Source: Eubacterium sp. (GTDB taxonomy: Bacteria > Bacillota > Clostridia > Lachnospirales > Lachnospiraceae). Taken from it: DNA of 35,683 nucleotides. The stretch is from positions 1-35,683 of the forward strand of contig JAILGP010000014.1 in the NCBI GenBank assembly GCA_024696635.1, written 5' to 3'. The number at the start of each line of letters is the position of its first letter. The first letter of the stretch is position 1. A model generated the notes under the pieces. That model ran no database searches. It had not been told where the DNA came from and was given only the letters and a program-made list of their open reading frames with translations. Position numbers and translations under genes: made by a program. Of the stretch, positions 30,404 to 35,683 are shown one piece after another.

Positions 30404-31120
30404 TTAATCTTCTTGATTTAAATCTGTTTGATTTAAAGCCGCATAGATCATGCTGCCATTATCTTCAAAATAACCTTCCGCTATAGCGTGAAACCTGTCT
30501 GTAGGATATAGTCTGTCATCAATCACTGTCACTATACCCTCATTAACAAGCATATTGGATGTAAGCTTAATAAATCCAAGTCTGGATCCACGTGATGCCT
30601 TGGTCCTGTCCTTATCCTCAGAAATCATAGGAGGAAGTGAATCCCAGAGAAGTGCCACCTCCATCATTGAGCCATCATCCTCATCATTTGTAATAACATG
30701 GGTATCACCACTTATACGAGACATTTCCTTACCCACCTTATCTATCAGCTCATCCTCTCTTATATAATCCTTTACCTGATAAGTATCTGATGTTTTATAA
30801 AAATCCAAAAGAAGCTCATAAATAATTATGTAAACCAAATACAATTCCTTATTAAGCCTGAGTCCCAGCATTTTCTTAAGATCATCATTTGTATATCCAA
30901 ATACCCTATTTCCTGCTCCGGCAGTAACAAAAATCGATTCATTATATTCATAAATCCTGAGATTAAGCCTTTTCAAAAGAGCCATTGTTATATCATATAC
31001 ACCTGAATCAGCATAAAATGCCTCGTATAGTTCAGCTGTTTCTTTATCCTTTGCAGATATACTTCTTCCTGTAGCAAGCGCACTATAAATATCCAGCGCC
31101 TTCTCCAATGTCTTTTCCAT
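30404..31120 (-). CDS. JetB/MukE-like subunit (238 aa)
   Basis: Position between kleisin-like and SMC-like genes, 10 nt from jetC-like gene; winged-helix-like C-terminus (LGFIKLTSNMLVNEGIVTVIDDRLYPTDRFHAIAEGYF). Confidence 0.65.
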   Translation of the reverse strand: MEKTLEKALDIYSALATGRSISAKDKETAELYEAFYADSGVYDITMALLKRLNLRIYEYNESIFVTAGAGNRVFGYTNDDLKKMLGLRLNKELYLVYIIIYELLLDFYKTSDTYQVKDYIREDELIDKVGKEMSRISGDTHVITNDEDDGSMMEVALLWDSLPPMISEDKDRTKASRGSRLGFIKLTSNMLVNEGIVTVIDDRLYPTDRFHAIAEGYFEDNGSMIYAALNQTDLNQED

Positions 31121-31213
31121 TATTTTCTCCCATGTCTATATGAGTTGATAATTTTTATATGTCCTTATTAATCAAACAATAATCTTATGTTTTGATTTTA
31201 ATTAGGATTCTTA

Positions 31214-32809
31214 TTATTTTGATATAAATCTCATACCAGTTATTTCTGCCAATTTATCATTAGCCTCCACCCCCAGCTTTAAGCTTTGGCCTGTAAATTC
31301 TATAACAAAACTCATATCCTTATACTGGTCCAATTTCTCTTCAGGTATATTTTCCAAAACCACTTCTTCCAAAAATGTTTCAGCATCTTCTCTTATAGCC
31401 TTTACTGAATATTCAGTTTTTCCAGCCAAATGTGTAAGGAAGGAATAATAGTCCCTGTTCTTATATATATCTTTTCCAAACTTAACTTCCAATATGGCAT
31501 TATATTCTTCAAGGGTAAGGCTATTCCATCTTCTAAGTCTTCCTAAAAGCTCCATAAATAGCTTAGCAAAATTACGACCCATATTTTCGCTTAAAAGCTC
31601 GTCATCATATTTAAAATTAAGATCAGGCTTTTCAACCTCTTTTATTTCGCCCTTCATAGAGTCCCCTGTCTTTTGAAGGATTACATTATCTATTGTATTA
31701 ATAGCTAAGGACTTTTCTCTTCTAGGTAGTAAAAAAGGAGCAACCAAAAGCTCCATAAGCTCTGGTCTATCTTCTCTTATAATCCTGCCAAGTAAAGTCT
31801 CATAATCAAAGGATGCCCTAAGACTTCTTGTCCTGCTTCTTCTAACCATTTCATCCGAAAATTTGGATAGTTCAGCCGCCTTCATAATAAGCTCACTATG
31901 ACTCTCAATAGTCTGCTTAAGCATATTCTGAAGATTAGTAATATCTCTTGCAGTCTGCGAAGTATCTCCATAGCTTATTCTAGCCACAGCCTTATCAATG
32001 AGCTCCCTGTTTTTTGCAAAGGATTTCCTCTCCTCCGCAAACCATACAGCCGTACGATCCATATATTCGTCTACCGCAGCTGTACCCGCATGAACATCTG
32101 TAAGAAGAAGCTGTACAACTTCTTCGCGTTTTTTATCAAGAGCCTTAACCTCTATATTTATTCTTTCTATAACATCCAGACTTCCATGGAAATTTTCAGA
32201 TTTTATAAGCTTCTCAAGAAGTAGCTGGTCCATATTTATACGGCTTTCGTCTCGTATTTCCTTTGTAGTCAGATAAAATTCTATACCATCTTCAGTAATG
32301 GTATATTCAACCTCAGATTCCCGGACTATACTATCTATCAGCCTTACTCTAACAAGGCTCATTTTCTTCTTAGCCGGATCATAGAAATTCATTTCAAAAG
32401 CCCGGCCATTATTCCTTATCTTATCAAAGATATATTTGACAAGCTCCTTCATTTCCTCACTTGCATAATATATATCATTTGTAGCAGTGACCGAATTAAT
32501 AGCATTTTCAGTTTCCGGAATTCCAGCCCTTTTCAGCTTCATATCAAAATCTCTCTGAAGAAGGTCCATACAAAATCTTTCATAACCCTTATATTTAACC
32601 GGACTATCACTAAAACTATTTTCATTTATAAAATACCTGAGAACTGCAAGAGTAATATAACCCATATCAAGAAAACGGAATCTTCCATCCTTATATTGGT
32701 TAAATGTACCTTCAGCCAAAGTAAAAAAAGGATAAAACTTCCTTAGGTTCAAAATTCTCTCACTATGATTTTTAATTATGTCATCAATCAGGGTGTACTG
32801 TTCAGCCAT
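31214..32809 (-). CDS. JetA/MukF-like kleisin subunit (531 aa)
   Basis: First gene of the three-gene operon; helical protein with ENFHGSLDVIERINIEVKALDKKREEVVQLLLTDVHAGTAAVDEYMDRTAVWFAEERKSFAKN, resembling DUF5716/JetA-family proteins. Confidence 0.65.
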   Translation of the reverse strand: MAEQYTLIDDIIKNHSERILNLRKFYPFFTLAEGTFNQYKDGRFRFLDMGYITLAVLRYFINENSFSDSPVKYKGYERFCMDLLQRDFDMKLKRAGIPETENAINSVTATNDIYYASEEMKELVKYIFDKIRNNGRAFEMNFYDPAKKKMSLVRVRLIDSIVRESEVEYTITEDGIEFYLTTKEIRDESRINMDQLLLEKLIKSENFHGSLDVIERINIEVKALDKKREEVVQLLLTDVHAGTAAVDEYMDRTAVWFAEERKSFAKNRELIDKAVARISYGDTSQTARDITNLQNMLKQTIESHSELIMKAAELSKFSDEMVRRSRTRSLRASFDYETLLGRIIREDRPELMELLVAPFLLPRREKSLAINTIDNVILQKTGDSMKGEIKEVEKPDLNFKYDDELLSENMGRNFAKLFMELLGRLRRWNSLTLEEYNAILEVKFGKDIYKNRDYYSFLTHLAGKTEYSVKAIREDAETFLEEVVLENIPEEKLDQYKDMSFVIEFTGQSLKLGVEANDKLAEITGMRFISK

Positions 32810-33171
32810 TATAAAAATAGTCCTTTTATAAATATTTAAAATTCATCAAAAAAAATCTGCACACAGACCGTCTTATTATACCACATATTATGAAGGTATA
32901 CTATTCACAGATTATTAAAAAATTGGCAAAATTACAAAGCTTTAATATAAAACATGGCAAATCCTAATACTAAATACAAAACATGAATTATAAATGAAAT
33001 ATAAAACATGAAATCTGATTAAAAAAATAAAAATAAATATAGAAAAAGAAAATTAACAATAAAGTGTTTAATTTTAAGAAAAATTAGTGTAAATTATGAT
33101 TTATGATTTGAATCCAAATCAATAAACATAGTTAAAGTCAATAATTCATTTAGGAATCCGAAAATAAATAT

Positions 33172-34656
33172 ATGAAAAATAATACAGAAAATAATAATAA
33201 TCAGAATAATAATAAAAACAAAATAATCGCATTAACAATACTTCTTATAGGAATTTTAATGATATGCATACTCTACTTTCTCGGAAACCATGATTTTAAT
33301 ACCAGGAATACATATAATCAATCAAAAACTCCTAAGCAGGAAGAGCATGTAAATTCTGATGCTTCTAAAAAAATAGCAAGCCAAACCGACACTGAAAAAA
33401 CTGATACTGCAAATAATACAGTCTCAAAAACAGATTCTTCATCTGATCAGAAATATAAAGATAATAACCAATCAAAAGACTCCCATCCCTCTGATACAAA
33501 ACAAGTGGGCTGGGTTGTTTACGGTGGCGATAGATACTATTACGATAAAAACGGAAAACCTGTCTCTGGCAGTGTTAAGCTGAATGATAAATATTTCATT
33601 TTTAATAATTCCGGAAAATTGATAAAGGAGGATAAGCTTATCAGCCAAATAAAGGCCATTCCACAAAGTGGTCAACCGATCATAACCTCCGATTACAGCG
33701 GCGCACAGCATAAAGCAAATGAAGAAGCAAATTATAACTATGCCGATAGAAGTAAGGTAGCAGCAAATACAAATTCCATTTCTCAGAATAATTCAAATAC
33801 AGAAACAACAAAAGAAAGCAACAATATCAGCACTGACAAAGAATCGGATTCAAATAATGAAGCTGATGCAGAATCCGATAAGGAATATATACATGATACA
33901 TTAGTTGGAATAGGTGGATACACTCCAACAGATAAAGATAATCTTATGATAAACAACCGAATAAATGAACTGTCAGGATATAATGTTGGTTTTTCAATGA
34001 TCAATCTTTATACAGGAAAGGGTATAGCCTACAACGTTGACAATAGCGAATATTCCGCAAGCTGTATCAAAGGTATATATGTCGCTAGCCTTGTTTCAGA
34101 GAATCCGGATACACTTAAATCCAGATTTAATACAATGCAGGAAGTTGTATCAAATTCTGATAACGACGGCTACAATTCTCTGCGCGGCTCCTACGGAAGA
34201 GCTCCACTCGTTAAATGGTGTGAGGAGTTGGAACTGGATTCTCAAGTATCCTACCACTACTATCCATTTATATCAGCAAGAGAACTTGCAATCCTATGGA
34301 TACATACTTACTTCTTCCTAAATACAGATGAAAACGGTATGCAGATAAAAGATATTTATACAAGTCCCATATATGATTCAATTTATACAGTCCTGGGTAA
34401 TTATGGAACAGAAAATGATACTGTTAACTATAGTATGTCTCTATCAAACACTATAGGAAAAGGCTATAGAACAGAGTCCAAGGCTGGCTGGATAAGCAGT
34501 CCACACTACTGTTCAACAACAGATGGCGGGATTATATATCCTCCTGAGGGAGACCCATATATAATCACCATATGCACTGACCTGCCAGCTGACCTTATGT
34601 CACTTGAACCATTATGCAGCACACTAGATACTATATATCAAAATACCTGCGACTAA
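33172..34656 (+). CDS. Membrane-anchored serine hydrolase (class A beta-lactamase-like) with choline/cell-wall-binding-type repeat
   Basis: TM IIALTILLIGILMICILYFLG; VGWVVYGGDRYYYDKNGKPVSGSVKLNDKYFIFNNSGKLI; SCIK (SxxK), SDN, SKAGW (KTG-like). Confidence 0.7.
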   Translation: MKNNTENNNNQNNNKNKIIALTILLIGILMICILYFLGNHDFNTRNTYNQSKTPKQEEHVNSDASKKIASQTDTEKTDTANNTVSKTDSSSDQKYKDNNQSKDSHPSDTKQVGWVVYGGDRYYYDKNGKPVSGSVKLNDKYFIFNNSGKLIKEDKLISQIKAIPQSGQPIITSDYSGAQHKANEEANYNYADRSKVAANTNSISQNNSNTETTKESNNISTDKESDSNNEADAESDKEYIHDTLVGIGGYTPTDKDNLMINNRINELSGYNVGFSMINLYTGKGIAYNVDNSEYSASCIKGIYVASLVSENPDTLKSRFNTMQEVVSNSDNDGYNSLRGSYGRAPLVKWCEELELDSQVSYHYYPFISARELAILWIHTYFFLNTDENGMQIKDIYTSPIYDSIYTVLGNYGTENDTVNYSMSLSNTIGKGYRTESKAGWISSPHYCSTTDGGIIYPPEGDPYIITICTDLPADLMSLEPLCSTLDTIYQNTCD

Positions 34657-34691
34657 GCCCAAAATTTAACGTAATTCAAAAAATATTTTTA

Positions 34692-34739
34692 AACTAGGGT
34701 TATAAGTAATCAATCATTTATTTACTTATTACTCTAGTT
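34692..34739. terminator. Bidirectional inverted repeat between convergent genes
   Basis: 18-nt arms AACTAGGGTTATAAGTAA / TTACTTATTACTCTAGTT (16/18 complementary), flanked by TTTTTAAA / TTTAAAAA. Confidence 0.6.
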
Positions 34740-35455
34740 ATTATTTTATTTAAAAATCTTAAAATTAAGGCTATAAGCCACGTCATAAAAAGTATCATAG
34801 AAAATATAGCAATCCCCACAGGAAGTCCCCAATTTACAAAGCCATACCAGTCATTCGTATCAGGCCAGACTCCCACCCCATTAATAAGAATATTTATAAG
34901 ATATACTATTCCATAAAGAAAGGTTGGTATTATGGTTAAAAATGTGGTTTTAAATCTTATTCCATCCTGCCCACTATCCAGGAAAACAAATTCCACCATT
35001 GCCACCAATGGAAGAATAAGATGAAAATAAAGATTTGAACCCTGATATAAATTGGCATGTCCATATAGAGGACCAAGAAATGCTGCTATTATCAAAAATG
35101 TAAGACCAACCGCAGTGGCACTCAAATACTTCAGAAATAAATATGGAGCCTTTTCACCTGACTCTGTCATATTATTCTTAATATCTGAATCTTTAAGAAT
35201 ACTATCCCCTGAACCATTCTTTAAATTAATATTATTATTACTTTCCTTTCTGATTTTAGTAAAAACCTTAGTCAAAAACAAGAAAGCCACTATACCACAA
35301 AACTCATTAGATAAAACTGTAAAGAATTTTAGATTCTGAAGGCCTGATGCCGTTAAACCCGTAGCACTTTCAGCATTATTCATCATTATAATTGTTCCAA
35401 TAATTGTAAATGCTATTTCTAAAAAATTAAAAATTATAATGATTTTTTTCTTCAT
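34718..35455 (-). CDS. Polytopic membrane protein, Pr6Pr-like
   Basis: About 6 TM segments; LKFFTVLSNEF and YFHLILPLVAMVEFVFLD motifs. Confidence 0.55.
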   Translation of the reverse strand: MKKKIIIIFNFLEIAFTIIGTIIMMNNAESATGLTASGLQNLKFFTVLSNEFCGIVAFLFLTKVFTKIRKESNNNINLKNGSGDSILKDSDIKNNMTESGEKAPYLFLKYLSATAVGLTFLIIAAFLGPLYGHANLYQGSNLYFHLILPLVAMVEFVFLDSGQDGIRFKTTFLTIIPTFLYGIVYLINILINGVGVWPDTNDWYGFVNWGLPVGIAIFSMILFMTWLIALILRFLNKIITRVISK

Positions 35456-35630
35456 ATATTATCTCCAGGGAATTATGTAAACTATATTAATATAATGGTA
35501 AGCCTATTAATTTGTACAAACCAACAACCAATTCGTTAAATATATTAATATAAATTATAACATTTACTAAGTCTTAGCAAAAGAAATATATTCCTATCAT
35601 ATATCCATCTAAAAAAAGCCAAATTCAGGC

Positions 35631-35666
35631 AAAAAAAGACCTGCTGAACAAAATTCAACAGGTCTT
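35631..35666 (-). terminator. Rho-independent terminator for a gene entering from the right edge
   Basis: Minus AAGACCTGTTGAA-TTTTG-TTCAGCAGGTCTT followed by TTTTT. Confidence 0.85.
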
Positions 35667-35683
35667 AAATTAAAGCTCTAATT

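Noticed and set aside
32940-33010. CRISPR-like array suggested by three repeated ATAYAAAACATG motifs
   Set aside because: Repeats are only 11-12 nt, spacers are short and AT-rich, and no cas genes are present.
1-35683. tRNA, rRNA, transposase, integrase or prophage genes
   Set aside because: None recognised on either strand; the non-ribosomal half looks like chromosomal housekeeping/accessory genes rather than an inserted mobile element.

Overview
A low-GC window, probably from a Clostridia/Lachnospiraceae-type genome (inferred from gene content and protein sequence style). Almost all genes are on the minus strand. The first ~15.3 kb is a contiguous S10-spc-alpha ribosomal protein supercluster, reading rpsJ to rplQ on the minus strand and including secY, adk, infA, rpmJ and rpoA. 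The rest is mixed: a class I SAM methyltransferase, an amidase lipoprotein, a zinc-ribbon/YARHG membrane protein with a 36-bp repeat tract, citrate synthase, a metallophosphoesterase coupled to a ParB-like/BMP fusion protein, malic enzyme, a radical-SAM-like protein lacking the CxxxCxxC motif, a three-gene JetABC (Wadjet/MukBEF-like) SMC operon with no JetD in the window, a cell-wall-binding/beta-lactamase-like chimera (plus strand) and a small polytopic membrane protein. The strongest leads are (1) the 325-nt structured spacer between rpmJ and rpsM, downstream of a good internal promoter, a candidate cis-regulatory RNA; (2) the JetABC-like operon without a JetD nuclease, followed by the cysteine-less radical-SAM homologue; (3) the cytoplasmic ParB-like + BMP fusion protein. 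All family calls come from reading motifs, with no database search.
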